Shown piece by piece: positions 12,301 to 22,850 of a stretch of DNA of 64,000 nt. The notes under the pieces are model-generated. The model was not told the origin of the DNA. It was given only the letters and a program-made list of their open reading frames with translations, and made no database searches. The translations under genes were made by a program, and so were the position numbers. Numbering within the stretch: the stretch's first letter is position 1; each line of letters starts with the position of its first letter. Source of the stretch: Pelobates cultripes (Eukaryota > Chordata > Amphibia > Anura > Pelobatidae); assembly GCA_933207985.1 (NCBI GenBank), contig OW240921.1, forward strand, positions 105,475,573 to 105,539,572. Direction: 5' to 3'.

Positions 12301-12780
12301 ATATTTTAATTTAATTACAGGGAGTGGGTTATTTAAAAGTTCTTTATATGTTTGCTCATCTTCAAGTTGTTTAAAAATATCTCTTAAATATTTCTCTTTT
12401 TGCCACACCACTATTCCACCACCTTTATCTGCAGGTTTAATAACTATCAATTTATCGTTTTTCAAATCTTTTAATGCTCTTTTTTTCTTCTTGTGTCAAA
12501 TTTTCTTGATATTTATTAATAGTTTTAATTTTCTTAATATCTTTAGAGCATAATCTTTCAAATATTCTCATTACATCTGATTTATAGCTAACCGGATAAA
12601 AAGATTTAGTTTTTAAAGGGGTGTGGGTAAAAATACTACTGTTTTGGGTTCTAAAAAAAAGGTTTTAAATTTGCCCCAAGCTGTAATTTGGATAAATTTG
12701 AATCCTTTTTAGATCTTAATAAGTTTTTAAGAAAATTGTTTAATAACGTTTTAGAACCCGACATTTTTTTTTTAATTGAG
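9400..12780 (-). pseudogene. Penelope-like retroelement (RT plus GIY-YIG endonuclease), broken
   Basis: Penelope-like elements copy RNA into DNA with a telomerase-related RT fused to a C-terminal GIY-YIG nuclease. Reading the minus strand: 12465-12244 has KPADKGGGIVVWQKEKYL, the N-terminal RT region; 12212-11913 has LPKVHKD, GRPILSG and the motif A aspartate in CDVKSLYT; 11908-11549 has GTAMGTRFAPSYANLYM and the catalytic LDD in RYLDDIFII; 10935-10552 has a GIY-YIG domain (YQYIGKTTRTLKTRIREHI), preceded near 11000-10960 by CGTCRGC, a zinc-binding pair. The four pieces sit in three frames, so there are at least three frameshifts or deletions, and 11160-11548 is badly decayed. The 3' part, 10550 to about 9400, is non-coding and carries a hammerhead-like motif at 9861-9909 on the same strand. 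The 5' end abuts an L2 fragment at about 12780. Confidence 0.88.
9861..9909 (-). ncRNA. Hammerhead-ribozyme-like motif in the Penelope-like tail
   Basis: Minus strand: stem I 5' side CACAAUACCU (9909-9900), core CUGAUGA (9899-9893), one extra A, stem II GGCU-UAA-AGCC (9891-9881), AAAA where the consensus is GAAA (9880-9877), minimal stem III C-GC-G, cleavage triplet GUC (9873-9871), then stem I 3' side AGGUGUUGUG (9870-9861). Stem I pairs over 10 bp with one U-G wobble. Hammerheads are established components of the terminal repeats of Penelope-like elements, and this one is on the sense strand downstream of the nuclease. The G12-to-A change and the extra A argue that this copy no longer cleaves. 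Confidence 0.65.
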
Positions 12781-12784
12781 CTAT

Positions 12785-13520
12785 ATATTTTATAGCTAGC
12801 CAATGTAGGGCCTGATAGAAGGGTGAGGCATGGGAGGTGCGAGCGGACAGGAAGATGAGCCTCGCTGCCGCATTCATTATGGACTGTAACAGCGCTAGTT
12901 GGGAGCACGTAAGACCACTGAGAAGCGGATTACAGTAGTTAAGGTGAGAAAGGACAGTGGAAAGGACCAACACTTTAGTCGCATCTGGCGTTAAGTAGGG
13001 TCGGATGCGCGCAATGTTTTTGAGATGGAAATGACAGGATTTGGCGATAGATTGAACATGAGGCTTGAAGGTCAGAGTCAAAGAGAACACTTAGGCAGCG
13101 AGTCCTGCATGGTGGAGCTGATGGAGGGAGACAGACACAGGAGTAACAACACTTGAGGGAGGAAAGACCAGAATTTCAGCTTTGGTCAAGTTTAGTTTAA
13201 GGAAGTGGGCAGCCATCCAGTTAGAAATAGCAGAGAGGCAGTCAGAGACACTAGTCAAGAGGGATGGGGAGAGATCAGGAGAGGACAGGTAGATTTGCGT
13301 GTCATCTGCAAAGAAATGATATTGGAAGCCAAAGGAGCTAATGAGTTTACCAAGGGAGGCAGTATAGATGGAGAACAGTAGGGGACCAAGGACTGAATCT
13401 TGGGGGACACCAACAGAGAGTTGGGGAGAAGAAGCAGAGCCAGAGAAAGAAACACTGAAAGAGTGCTGGGAGAGGTAGGAGGAGCACCAGGAGAGAGCAA
13501 TATCTTGTAGACCGATATAT
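12785..13520 (-). pseudogene. L2-clade LINE reverse transcriptase fragment
   Basis: Minus strand, frame shared by 13528-13091 and 13090-12785 but split by a TAA at 13093-13091. It reads [30 protein letters not shown], then the catalytic [11 protein letters not shown] (YADD-type box), [20 protein letters not shown] and LTFKPHVQSIAKSCHFHLKN. These are the fingers-palm and thumb parts of an L2/CR1-group RT. A deletion near the stop removes the usual residues before the thumb. The N-terminal endonuclease and the 3' end are absent; the fragment is bounded by the Penelope-like element at one side and the Tc1 relic at the other. Confidence 0.85.
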
Positions 13521-13529
13521 ATATACATG

Positions 13530-14415
13530 GCATGTGTGTTTGTGCTTTAGGGTGCACACCCTTATGCAATAGGCTGTGCACGCCTATGATAGGCACCCAA
13601 GGATCATTAATACCTGTGGGGAGTAAAGGCTAACCTGTATGGCCAATTACACAGAGGAGCTACTGTAGTTCAAATTGCTGAAAAATTTGCTGGTCATGAT
13701 AGAGAGGTGTGAGATGAGTTGCATATGAGGCTGCATATCCACAGACCAGTCAGAGAGCCCATGACAACTCTTGTACAATGCCAAAAGTGCCCTCAATGGG
13801 GTGTGAGTAGCATAACTAGACCATGTAGCAATGGAAAAGGTTGCCAGGTTTAATGAGTCATGTTTTCTTTTAGATCAGGTGGATGGACGGGTGCATGTAT
13901 GTCATTTACCTGGGGAAGAAATGGCAGCAAGATGCACTATGGGTAGAAGGCAGGCCAGTGGGGGCAGTGTAATATTCTAGGCAATGTTATTGTGGTTCTG
14001 GCATTCATGTGGATGTTACTTTGACACCTACCTAGAGATTGTTGCAGATCATGTACATGGCAATGGTGTTACCTGATGGCTGTGGACTCTTTCAGCAGGA
14101 TAATGCACCCTGCCATACTGAAAAAATTGTTCAGGAATGATTTGAGGAATAGACAAAGAAATCAAGTATTGCCTGGGCCACAAAATTCCCCAGATCCATG
14201 GGGTGAGCTGTAACAACAAATCCCATCCATGTAGGCCCCACATCACAAGTTGCAGGACCTTTAAGTATCTGGTCTAATGTCAGATACAACAGGACACATT
14301 CAGAGGTCTTGTGGAATTCATTCCCTAACCTGCTGTTTTGGTCACACAAGGAGAATCTACACAATATTAGATGGTTTGAATGACATGGCTGATAAGTGTA
14401 AACCACATCACTTTA
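13530..14415 (+). pseudogene. Tc1/mariner transposase relic
   Basis: Tc1 transposases are DDE cut-and-paste enzymes. The clearest block is 14077-14133, reading LPDGCGLFQQDNAPCHTEKI with the catalytic Asp in QQDNAPCHT. Upstream, 13880-13990 matches the usual run around the first catalytic region (GRVHVCHLPGEEMAARC-like). Downstream, 14300-14365 matches the Tc1 C-terminus (RGLVEFIP... then CFGHTRRIYTILDG). Stops and frameshifts are numerous; the first and third acidic residues cannot be placed reliably. Left terminal repeats were not seen because the element abuts L2 sequence near 13525. Confidence 0.75.
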
Positions 14416-14419
14416 CAGT

Positions 14420-15440
14420 TATAAAAAGTATACTTTCTTTGAAGGAGTTTAAGCAATCTTATAATCTATGTTGATGTAAGGTATGCAAATATATTTGTCC
14501 AAGAACACTTACTGCTAAGGTGGTCTGACCAAGTTTTGAATCTGGGCTTTTCATTTCTAAGGCAGTGATAGTACCACTGCTCTAACAAGCCTCTAACCAT
14601 GTTTTTCTCTGTAAACCTGCATTTTAACATCTGCATGTATTATTTTCATTATTTAAACTCATACTGTCTACCTACATATAATAATTTCTGGCATTGTATT
14701 GCTGGGCTGTTTACATTTAAACATCTAATCTGATACACTTGGAAGACCAGTTCCAATTCTAGTGTATTACAATCTACCGTAGCTGAAGTCGAAATATAAA
14801 ATGTAATATTATTCTTCAGCACAATACATGAAATACATTGTCATAACATTTTATATTTATCATTCACATGTGGCAGAGTAATAAACTGAACTCTTCAAGT
14901 TCTACCGAGGGTAGCAGAATAATTAGCCCTTTATTTTTTTATATTAAGAAAAAGCTTTACCAAGAAGAATACTCTTAAATTTCTCAAATTTTTAAATGAG
15001 TTTTGACAGGTTCAAACAATACAGTTACTAGACTGAAGAATAATGAAACATTAGTAATTATTAAAAGTATTGTAATGTAGATATGTTCCATCCTTTCCAA
15101 CTGGTAGGAAAAAGAGAAAGTTTAACTTGTTCTATTTTATACTATGGTCAGTTTAACTTGTATGTGTAGCACATGTACTCTGCACACACATGTAGGACGG
15201 AGCTCTCTGTCCTCTCTTATTGAATAACATCTCCAGCTGATACTATAGAATTTGAAACCATATGTTTCCACAAGGACATGATGACTTCTTCATCCAAGTC
15301 TTGTATCAACTCAGTGATTGCTGTGTAAGGACTTTGTAAAAAAATAAAATAAAGGTTTCACTTTTAGCAACAGAAAAGAATATTGATATGCATCTAAAAT
15401 AAATATGATAGATAGACAATGTAAACAATATTTTATGACG
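14420..15440. other. No recognised feature
   Basis: AT-rich intron-like DNA without open frames or repeat ends. Confidence 0.5.
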
Positions 15441-15443
15441 GAC

Positions 15444-15898
15444 TTAAAGGACAACTATAGTGCCAGGAAAACATACTCGTTTGTGCCCTGAGGATGCCCC
15501 CACCCTCAGGGTCTCCCTCCCGCCGGACTCTGGGGTGAGGAAGCGGTTAAACTTACCTCTTTCTCCAGCGCCGGGCGGGGAGCTCTCCTCCTCTCCGCCT
15601 CCAGTTCGGCTGAATGCGCATGGACGGCAGGAGCCGCGCGCGCATTCAGCCAGTCCATATGAATGCATTCACAATACTTTCCTAATGACGCTGGCGTCTT
15701 ATCACAGTGAGAAGCACAGAAGCCCTCTATCAGCTGTCAATAAGACAGCCACTAGAGGCTGGATTAACCCATATGTAAACATAGCAGTTTCTGTGAAACT
15801 GCTATGTTTATAAAAAAAAGGGTTAAACCTAGCTGGACCTGGCACCCAGACCACCTCATTAAGCTGAAGTGGTCTGGGTGCCTATAGTGGTGCTTTAA
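15444..15898. mobile_element. T2/Kolobok-type MITE (GC-rich family)
   Basis: Begins TTAAAGGACAACTATAGTG and ends CACTATAGG-like CCTATAGTGGTGCTTTAA. TTAA ends plus AAGG termini fit T2-type MITEs of frogs. The interior shares the phrases GTAAACATAGCAGTTTC and CAGACCACCTCATTAAGC with 38803-39300. The open frames on both strands here are due to GC content. Confidence 0.8.
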
Positions 15899-15902
15899 GC
15901 AT

Positions 15903-16010
15903 TAAATATGGGTAGGCAACCTTCTGCATTTCAGATGTTGTGGACTCTGTATCCCATAATGCTATTACTGCCATAATGCCAGCAAAACATCAGGGAAGAT
16001 GTTCATAACA
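15903..16010. mobile_element. Half copy of a palindromic MITE
   Basis: GTAGGCAACCTTCTGCATTTC then AGATGTTGTGGACT and CCATAATGC. It is shared with 29770-29906 (complete) and 30866-30965 (half). Confidence 0.65.
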
Positions 16011-16104
16011 CACCAGTAAGCATACAACATTGTGTTACATAGTATTTCACACTATTCTTTAAAAGTAAGTTATTCCGTGTATTTTCTGAACTACAAAAAC
16101 ACAT

Positions 16105-16376
16105 AAAGGGATTACTTAGCGGATCATAAAAAAAAATATCAAGCATTTTACTTAGCTATATAAAATTAAATATAAAAGATGACATTGGTTCTTTTAGTTA
16201 TTAATTCTTTATCTATGGGTCATGTGATCGTAATTGAAGAATGGCAGCCCAGAGACCGGTGCTCCGACGGAGAAGAGGTGAGTAAAACTTTTTTACTTCA
16301 TTCAAAGGGGTCCATGGACCTAAACTATATACAGGGTATTATTGCAATAGAATGCACATTTTTAGTGATCCTTTAA
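16105..16376. mobile_element. T2-like MITE, right end clear
   Basis: Right end TTAGTGATCCTTTAA at 16362-16376; left part GGGATTACTTAGCGGATC is a decayed version of the same terminus. Confidence 0.5.
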
Positions 16377-16379
16377 AGG

Positions 16380-16975
16380 TAGCAGATATTCCATGGGAGT
16401 TTAACTCCTACTTTATATTCCTGTCTTGCCCAAGGTTACGGATTCCGAACTGTGTGCAGGTGAACCATGCATTATTCAGCATTATACAACAAGTGTTATG
16501 CCCATTGTCCATATAAAATATATGGTAATCTATATCTATCTACCTATCCTTCGTTTTTCCTTATTTTTATACGAATACAGAATAGTGCCCTGAAGAGGAA
16601 AGCGTGATGGAATTACCGAAATAGCTTGTATTGCTCCTTTTTGTGTTATTTTTCTTTACTGATCTATACATTCCCAACACCATCTAAACATATCCAAGGT
16701 GCTGTATTGAAGGATGTTAATTATAAATGAGACTGTGAGTTGCGTATGTGCATGTGTTTAAAAATAAATGTATTGTGTAGATTAACACTGTGGATCTAGA
16801 AATAGTTCAGTGCAGGAGCAGACAAAGAACCGGAAAGCAAAAAGACACAATTTAAATATATTTATGGTAACTTGTTTAGTAGAATAATAACTGGAAAATA
16901 ACAAAGACTTGCCCAATAAAGCAAGTTCGGCATATAAGTCAGATGATTGATTTATGTACATTCTATTCAAATATA
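16380..16975. other. No recognised feature
   Basis: AT-rich. A weak hammerhead-like string at 16588-16625 was considered and rejected. Confidence 0.45.
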
Positions 16976-17427
16976 TTAAAGGACTACTCCACACACCAGA
17001 AGCAAGCTGAAATGCTTTATGGATGAGAAGTACCCTTATTTAACCCTAATTTATAAAAGTGCTGAATTATATGAGAAATCAGCACTTTTATAAATTAACT
17101 AGGGAACTCCCCCCGGCTGTTAATCAAACAGCCTGGGAGAATTCCTACCTACTTCCTTAGCTCCCCTGAGCTAACAGAAGTGGCAGGCACTCTCTACTTG
17201 AGCGTGTCTGCCTCCCCCTTCCCCCAGCTCCTCAGCTTCAGAAGTGCACACAAGCCAGCTCACGCGTGTACGTGGAGACCAAGCCAGAAGCTTCTCAAAC
17301 TTTTGTAAGCTCTTTTAGACCATACTCCCAATGAGTACATACATGAATGCATGCATGTATTCGTTGGGGATATATCTACTAAGTATTTTTATTTTGGGGG
17401 GGTTGGAAGTGTTGAGTGGTCCTTTAA
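16976..17427. mobile_element. T2/Kolobok-type MITE
   Basis: TTAAAGGACTACTCCACAC at the left and GTTGAGTGGTCCTTTAA at the right form the terminal inverted repeat with TTAA at both ends. An interior hairpin (AAAAGTGCTGAATTA against TCAGCACTTTTATAAATT) lies at 17055-17095. Confidence 0.8.
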
Positions 17428-17551
17428 AAGGTAACTCACTATACCATATCAGCTTCACTGTAAAGTTGGTGGTTCAGTGAGTAACCAGAACTCATACTTA
17501 GCTCTGAGTGGCTTAGAACTGCAGTGGACTGTAAATAAACAGAGCAGTGGT

Positions 17552-17687
17552 GCCCAAAAGGTAAATCTCAAGATGTTGTAGAATTACAACTGCCATGATG
17601 CTTTGCCTGCATTTAGAATGTTTTTAGAATGAAAAAGTATCAAGGTAGCTGTATTTTAAAAAAAATCTGGTGAGTTACCTTTTGGGC
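17552..17687. mobile_element. 136-bp MITE with 13-bp inverted ends
   Basis: GCCCAAAAGGTAA (17552-17564) and TTACCTTTTGGGC (17675-17687) are perfect inverted ends. The interior has AGATGTTGTAGAATTACAAC, related to the MITE at 29770. Confidence 0.75.
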
Positions 17688-17737
17688 ATCCTGCATTAGA
17701 GAAACACTAGATTTCTGGACTGCAATTAAGAAAACCC

Positions 17738-18770
17738 TGTAACGGATCCCCTATACTCCAACTGAGTATATCTGTTGTAATTCTCCCAAGTCCCAAAATG
17801 AAGCAGTGGTTATTGCTTTGGTATACCCAAACATGAGCCAAGACTTGATGAAGGGTACAAGAAGACTGATTTATTATGGCCCAGTGGCCTGTTTATATAC
17901 ATAGTCCCCCAGCATGGGGTCTCCAGAAAAAACATAGCAAAACACACCCACAACACACCCAGGAGTTTCTGTGTCTGGGAGATAATTGAGTGTACTTTGC
18001 TTAAACTAATTATCTCCCAGGCACTAGAGATACAAAATATAAAACATACAACACCCCAAAACATAGATAATATTAATAGGGACCCCCACTAGCCTGGATC
18101 TGAGTGTCCAAAGTGTCTAAATAGCACTCAGATCCCACGAATCGCCACCGGGTAAAGTTTTGACTGACCGCACACGTGGGGTCTGCCCAAAATAGTTCCA
18201 TGAGAAAAGTGGTATCAGTCGGTCACTTTCGGGAGATCCAAAACAAAAGAAATACCAAAGGTTCCCCTGGCTCATAGGTAGCGATTGTTCAACCTGGTTC
18301 GTGCGAACAATCCTACCAAACAGCCCTCTCCTGTCTTGTCAGGAATAGAAGCAGGTGTTCGTATAAATTTACCTGTGTTCGTGGGGTCGAGTGTCCGACT
18401 TCCAGAGTTCCAGACACTTGATGACAAAGTCCCACTGCCTGCATTCATGTGACAACATTTTCTCCAGCACATGTTGTTTAGTTATATGAATGGTGGCCAC
18501 ACACAGAGAGCAATTAAGTTTGTGGTTTCTTTGAAGTTCAATGAGCCAGAAGGGTGGTCAGTGTTCGGTAGATTACAGCTCCCAAATTGAGGAAACATAT
18601 TTGTATTCAGGGAAACTTTTAACATGAACAAGGAGGGAACTGTCCTTAGAATAAGAGAAATAGTGAGTTTGTCACATTGTATATGGCCCATAGTCGGTGG
18701 GCAGGAGGCCAGCTTCCACACTCCTCCAGGAGTTTGTGGCAAATGTCCAGGGTAAAGAGCGTTTGTCACA
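17738..18770 (-). mobile_element. Solo LTR, 1,033 bp, with 5-bp target duplication
   Basis: Minus-strand LTR begins TGTGACAAACGC and ends GGATCCGTTACA (TG...CA). AACCC stands directly outside both ends (17733-17737 and 18771-18775). A TATA box (TATATAAACAGG) lies at about 17905-17889 and AATAAA at 17875-17870. A palindrome CTGGGAGATAATT / AATTATCTCCCAG lies at 17975-18022. The start, the GGAGGAG and GACTATGGGC phrases, and the end are shared with the LTR at 49178-50256. No internal retroviral sequence adjoins it. Confidence 0.88.
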
Positions 18771-18779
18771 AACCCCCAG

Positions 18780-19760
18780 CTTTAGTCTGGTCCACTTACC
18801 CACACTTTTGACCCACCCACCCCAATCAGAAAAGTTGGCCACAAACATGAAACAGGACACGATGCCCAAACCTAAGGCCTGTGGTGCTTTCTCTACCCAC
18901 CAGCAGTGGGAAGAAGGGAAGCAGTGCACACAAAAGAGAAGCATCCCCTAAAAGAATGGATGAAGAGCGCCATGACTCTTCAGCTGAATAAGGCGGATGA
19001 AAGAATTCCAGATATGAACCCTGAGACTTTCAGGAAAAAAAAAATTATCTGGACCAGGGTTTCACCATGACGGAGACTCTAAGTGTGCAGAGTCTTGTAG
19101 GAAGATTTTTTCATATTACCTTCCTAATGATGACAATCTACAAAAGGTATTGGGAACATTTGATTGTTGCCAAGCCAGAACCCCTCTCGTGATTTATCAG
19201 GAGCTGCTTATAAAGAGAGAGGAAAGGAGAGTCACTGTTTTCATGAAGAACCCCCACACAGCTTGCAAAGACATTGCAACGTTCCAGAGTCAGTTCTGCA
19301 CAGTGGTACAAGAGTGAGTATAAACACAGTGTTTGGACAGGAAGATGGTCCCTGATCATTCATCTCAGACAGGACTCAACATCCCCTAGTGGCTTGCAAC
19401 ACCTGCCACAGTGCTTCTCTCTGGGTATCTCAGCTGGTAATCTCTTCTATTATGACCAGCCTAAGAACTGCCAGAAGGACAACCAATGTGGACACCAGGG
19501 AAAGGATTGCAAGGCTCTGTAAGGTGGAGGGTCACAAGACCAAGATCTTCCCCAGAAATACGACTTGCAACCTGGGTGGGGAAGCCTCACACATGTACAA
19601 AGAGGACCAAGAGTTATGCAGCAGGAACAAGCAAGGTACCGCCAACAGGCCCAGCTCCAAACTTCAGAGGATAAAGAAGAAAAAGGTGAAGAAAATCACA
19701 GCTACCCTTGCTACCACCCTTGCCTACCTCTCACTATTGCAGGAACACTGGATGTAGAAT
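18780..19760 (+). pseudogene. LINE ORF1-like zinc-knuckle protein, degenerate
   Basis: Pieces in different frames read VFMKNPHTACKDIATFQSQF (about 19236-19300), then a stretch ending LFYYDQPKNCQKDNQCGHQG (19445-19510), GHKTKIFP and TTCNLGGEASHMYK (19520-19600). The C-x2-C-x4-H-x4-C pattern can be recognised three times, each copy having lost one or more cysteines. Such ORF1/gag-like proteins with three CCHC knuckles bind nucleic acid and belong to Tx1/L1-type LINEs of fish and frogs (the cellular ZCCHC3 is related). Several frameshifts and stops; no ORF2 follows. Confidence 0.55.
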
Positions 19761-19769
19761 CTAAACCTG

Positions 19770-20035
19770 TCTAGTGAGATGAACACTGAGGCATCCAAGA
19801 GACATGCTGTGGAATCAATATGGAACGAGTTATACCTGGATTGCCTTTTTTATTCTTGATGGCTGTGGTAGTTTAACCAATATATTAATGGGAGTTCAAA
19901 AAAATTATTTCATATTTTTGACCAAAAGAACTTAACTGGAAACTATCAAGTAAGCTAGGTTTTTAGTCCCTTTTGGCCTAAACTTTGAAATTCTTTTAAT
20001 TCCTGACCACTCACACTTTTAGAAAATAACCCTGC
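19770..20035. other. No recognised feature
   Basis: Short AT-rich stretch without signal. Confidence 0.5.
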
Positions 20036-20316
20036 CAATGTGCAAGTGTCCTCATGTCACTTGGACACTAGGGGACACTAAGAGCACTGTGAGACTAGGG
20101 CACAGTGGGAGACACTGAGACATGGGGACACTAGGAGACATGGGGACACTGAGACACTTTCATGTAAACACTGCCTTTTCAGAGAACTGCATCGCTGGAA
20201 ATAAGGTGAGTTTTATATAGAGGGGCTAAGGGGGGGCAAGCCACCTAAATGGTGGGTTTAGCAGTATAGGGTCAGGAATACATGTTTGTATTCCTGACCC
20301 TATACTGATGCTTTAA
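20036..20316. mobile_element. T2-like MITE containing a 17-bp minisatellite
   Basis: The interior phrase AACACTGCCTTTTCAGAGAA and the right end ATACTGATGCTTTAA match T2-type copies. Units of GAGACATGGGGACACTA repeat about four times at 20060-20155. Confidence 0.5.
20262..20307. repeat. Perfect 20-bp inverted repeat, 6-bp loop
   Basis: CAGTATAGGGTCAGGAATAC (20262-20281) is the exact reverse complement of 20288-20307. It sits at the right end of the T2-like element. Confidence 0.95.
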
Positions 20317-20486
20317 GATTAAAGTATTTCAATATCCGTAAAATAGAATGACATACCCTCTTGAACAAGTCAACCTCTCTGTCTTGATAAAAGATAGCTC
20401 CAATATTAAGTACACATATTTATATCTTAGATTTTCAAACTACAGACATCATGCGGACCTCCGAACCAGAAACGTACCAAGGGTAT

Positions 20487-20979
20487 TGTTGTGGACAGAA
20501 TATTAACTCTATTAATTTTTAGTAAAATGCCTATTTACTCTGCAGAACTATAATCAATATTATTCAGAAGTTACTTAAAATGGCCGCTAGGGAGTTTCCC
20601 CTGTTATCAACTAACACCCTCGAATTAACAAGATGGCGCTGGAATCTGGAGGAGAGCTCCATGAGGCCAGTGACATCACACCCGGTAGGATGAGCAATTG
20701 ATGAACCACTTAACACCTAACCAATTATTGATGTATTTCCTCTGTTATCTATAATTATGCATATGATGTATTTCCTCTGTTATCTATAATTATGCATATG
20801 ATGTATTTCGGCTTTATAAGGGGCATACCAGCCCCCCGGAATAAAGATTCTTGAGTTTTTCATCATCCTGAAACTTGTGTCTGGTGTGAATTACTTGAGG
20901 AAGCGTGCACACAACATTTAACCAATTTGGACCGGGGAAGATATACAAAATTATCAAACACTTGATTTGATCCACGACA
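20487..20979 (+). mobile_element. LTR, probably solo, 493 bp
   Basis: Begins TGTTGTGGA and ends TCCACGACA, an 8/9 inverted match with TG...CA. GGTAT stands outside both ends (20482-20486, 20980-20984). TTTATAAGGGGC at about 20811 is the TATA box and AATAAA is at 20840-20845. Two and a part copies of a 35-bp unit (20729-20763, 20764-20798) lie just upstream of the TATA box. The following TTTGGCACCCGGGG could instead be a primer-binding site; in that case this is a 5' LTR with its interior lost. Confidence 0.72.
20729..20811 (+). promoter_or_regulatory. 35-bp tandem units upstream of the LTR TATA box
   Basis: TGATGTATTTCCTCTGTTAT... is repeated twice exactly and begins a third time at 20799. 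Position and structure are like LTR enhancer repeats; function is inferred. Confidence 0.6.
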
Positions 20980-21184
20980 GGTATTTGGCACCCGGGGAAG
21001 ATTTGTGCATTGGCAACCATCCTTGACTCTCCATGCAACCTAGCCATGATGGCTTATTGTAGTTAAAGAAGAACGTTATGGATTCTACACTTCAGTTTTA
21101 AGCCCCCATCTCTCCTGGAATTGTGTCTCCTTCTCTATCTCTTCCCAGTGATGTATTGTTCTATTTGTGTCCTTACTGTAAGTT

Positions 21185-21780
21185 ATTATTATTATTATAA
21201 TGATATTTACAGAGCGCCATCAAATTCCGCAGCGCTTTACAATGGGTGGACGAACAGACATGTAGTTGTAACCAGACAAGTTGGACACACAGGAACAGGG
21301 GGGTTGAGGGCCCTGCTCAATAAGCTTACATGCTAGAGGGAGTGGGGTAAAATGACACAAAAAGGTAAGGATAATATTAGACTAGTGACAGTTGCAGAAG
21401 AGGAATCAGTCAGGAGCTATTAACAGTTTAATTGATATGCTTTTATGAAGAAGTGGGCTTTTAATGATTTTTTGAAGGAGAGGAGACTGGGTGAGCATCT
21501 AACGGAGGAGGGAAGTGAGTTCCACAGGAACGGTGCAGCCCTCGAGAAATCTTGAAGGCGAGCATCAGAGGTGGGAGTACGGACAGAAGATAGACGTAAG
21601 TCTTCAGCAGATCGTAAGGGCCTAGATGGGACATACTTGGGTATAAGGGAGGATAGATAGGTGGGAGCAGCATTATGTAGAGATTTGAAAGCAAGAACCC
21701 TCACATCCATCTGCCTTATTACAAAAATATCAGAAGCATCTGTAGATAAGTATGTTGCATGGTACATTTTCAACCAAGGT
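21185..21780 (-). pseudogene. L2-clade LINE, C-terminus and 3' UTR
   Basis: Minus-strand frame 21773-21420 reads DVRVLAFKSLHNAAPTYLSS, RPLRSAEDLRLS, then FLWNSLPSSVRCSPSLLSFK and ends AYQLNC with a stop. This is the typical end of L2-group ORF2. The 3' UTR runs to an ATT repeat at 21185-21200 with CATTGTAAAGCGCTGCGGAA. 5'-truncated; the remaining frame is open for 117 codons, so it is younger than the other L2 pieces. Confidence 0.8.
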
Positions 21781-22016
21781 TTGAAAAGTATAAATTGGCA
21801 TCATAAAATGTCTTCCCTCTAGGGAGGGCTGAACTAAACAGAAAAGTAAATATAACCAAGATGAGATATAAAGAATTGTGCAATCCATTTTTGAGGCTAA
21901 TCATTTATAGTGGATTTCTGTTTCCCTCATCAAACTGAACAGTGAGTGTTCGATTTTACCCCTTCACCAACTGAAAAAAGTTACTTGCTTGCCTATGGAT
22001 GTTGTGTGGTTTGTGA

Positions 22017-22075
22017 TATTATTATTATTATTATTATTGGTATTTATATATTGCCAGCTTATTCTGCAGTGCTTT
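22017..22075 (-). repeat. L2 3' tail fragment with ATT microsatellite
   Basis: (ATT)n followed by GGTATTTATATATTGCCAGC and TGCAGTGCTTTACATT, the same tail structure as the other L2 ends, more decayed. Confidence 0.5.
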
Positions 22076-22194
22076 ACATTAACTAACACACACAATCTCT
22101 TATTATCATTTTCAAAACAATTTCTTAACAAAAGTGGCTCCTTAACGTCTGTATAAAAGGCTCTGAATGACCTACACAAGTCTATGATATTAAC

Positions 22195-22627
22195 TTAAAA
22201 GGACACTATAGCCACGGGAATAACTACAGCTTAATGTAGCTATTCTGGTGTGTCCGTGCAGGCATTTTAACGCAAACACTGCCTTTTGAAAGAGAAGGCA
22301 GTGTTTACAATACTGCTTAGCAACACCTTTAGTGGCAGTCAATTAGACGGTTAGTAGAGGTACTGCACAAGGTGCTGCACTGACGTTCAACGTCTTCACG
22401 CTGTGCATGGAGGCACTGAACATTCCTCATAGAGATGTATTGATTCACTGCATCTCTATGCATGTATGTATGTAAAAGTAAAGTTGGGCTGAACTCTTGT
22501 ATAAAAAATGAAATGTAAAATAAAAGCAGACATGATCTAAAATGGATTTGCCATGAGAGATGTAAGCAAAATAAAGTGAGCTTTAATATGTATAAAAGTT
22601 GGCCAGGTACCTGAAGTGTCCCTTTAA
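22195..22627. mobile_element. T2/Kolobok-type MITE
   Basis: TTAAAAGGACACTATAGCC at left, CTGAAGTGTCCCTTTAA at right. Its right-hand TTAA (22624-22627) is also the left TTAA of the next element. Confidence 0.85.
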
Positions 22628-22699
22628 CCCCTTAAGGACCAAACTTCTGGAATAAAAGGGAATTATGACATGTCACACATGTCATGTGTCCTTAAGGGG
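22628..22699. mobile_element. 72-bp palindromic TTAA MITE (copy 2)
   Basis: CCCCTTAAGGACC at left and GTCCTTAAGGGG at right, flanked by TTAA on both sides (22624-22627, 22700-22703). Inner palindrome GACATGTCACACATGTC differs from the other two copies. Confidence 0.9.
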
Positions 22700-22850
22700 T
22701 TAAGGTTATCAAAATCAGAACCAATTCCTGCCAAGGTTTCATATCTTTATGAGAGCACTTAATTGTATTTGCTCTTTCGGTGATCGCAAGAAGCTGCAGA
22801 AATGTTAGTGCACATGTGATAGTCCTTTCTTCCTTTTAGTAGTTGACACA

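Noticed and set aside
16588..16625. CUGAAGAGG...CCGAAAUAGC, a further hammerhead-like string
   Set aside because: Core letters fit, but stem II is only 2 bp plus, the residue after U16.1 does not give a good triplet, and no stem I pairing was found.
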